In this document: positions 13,370-13,385 of the stretch, piece by piece
Layout of the letters: each line of letters opens with the position of its first letter
How positions within the stretch are numbered: position 1 is the first letter of the stretch
Assembly (NCBI GenBank): GCA_900545325.1
Contig: UQZE01000048.1
Coordinates: 1-13,385 of the forward strand
Source: an uncultured Eubacteriales bacterium
GTDB lineage: Bacteria; Bacillota; Clostridia; Christensenellales; Borkfalkiaceae
Length of the DNA stretch: 13,385 nt
Direction of reading: 5' to 3'
Position numbers and translations under genes: made by a program
The notes under the pieces: generated by a model
Seen by the model: the letters and a program-made list of their open reading frames with translations, nothing else
Told to the model about the DNA's origin: nothing
The model's database searches: none

Positions 13370-13385
13370 AGATCGGAAGAGCGTC
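13370..13385 (+). other. Illumina adapter remnant at the contig end
   Basis: The last 16 bases, AGATCGGAAGAGCGTC, match the start of the TruSeq adapter exactly and end at the last base of the window. The first A might be genomic. These bases should not be treated as part of the organism or of rsgA. Confidence 0.93.

Overview
The window reads as an ordinary chromosomal segment, about 55-58% GC by eye, of a low-abundance or uncultured Bacillota, most likely a Clostridia-type spore former. The main evidence is gene order in the right half. On the minus strand, rsgA, rpe, a spoVM-like small gene, an Asp23/Gls24-family gene, fakA (DAK2/YloV) and recG follow one another, with rpmB inserted on the plus strand. 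Bacillus subtilis has the same backbone (cpgA-rpe-thiN-spoVM / rpmB inverted / yloU-yloV-...-recG), here without thiN and the serine dehydratase genes. No tRNA, rRNA, CRISPR array, insertion sequence or phage gene was seen. The last 16 bases match an Illumina adapter, so the window is an assembled contig end that cuts rsgA.

Left region (1-3240, plus strand). The 3' part of one GMP synthetase gene (guaA copy 1, cut by the window start) is followed one base later by an unusual GNAT-GrpB fusion gene and a terminator. A strong promoter then drives a second, complete guaA paralogue that starts at TTG. Its glutamine amidotransferase domain has lost its catalytic core through an in-frame internal deletion, while the ATP-pyrophosphatase and dimerisation domains look intact. 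A bidirectional terminator closes this block.

Middle region (3241-7260). Two short minus-strand operons and one divergent plus-strand gene are present. The first operon encodes a PhnP-like metallo-beta-lactamase-fold hydrolase and a phosphinothricin-acetyltransferase-like GNAT enzyme, which overlap by 4 nt. The second encodes a DegV/FakB-type fatty-acid-binding protein and an SGNH/GDSL esterase. Divergent from degV is a membrane-anchored XRE-type regulator whose mRNA appears to be leaderless. Two 32-bp inverted repeats lie in the degV/xre intergenic region, one of them over the degV -35 element.

Right region (7265-13385). The recG, fakA and asp23 genes form a minus-strand run, with an intrinsic terminator between fakA and recG. 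The asp23 and rpmB promoters are divergent. Further right are a short spoVM-like gene (38 codons) with a sigma-E-like promoter, then rpe and the truncated rsgA, which overlap by 8 nt.

Functionally, the segment combines GMP synthesis, fatty acid activation (FakA plus a DegV protein), ribosome biogenesis (RsgA, L28), DNA repair (RecG), pentose phosphate metabolism (Rpe) and spore coat assembly (SpoVM). The items most worth following up are the guaA paralogue with a gutted amidotransferase domain, the spoVM candidate with its promoter, and the degV/xre divergent control region.
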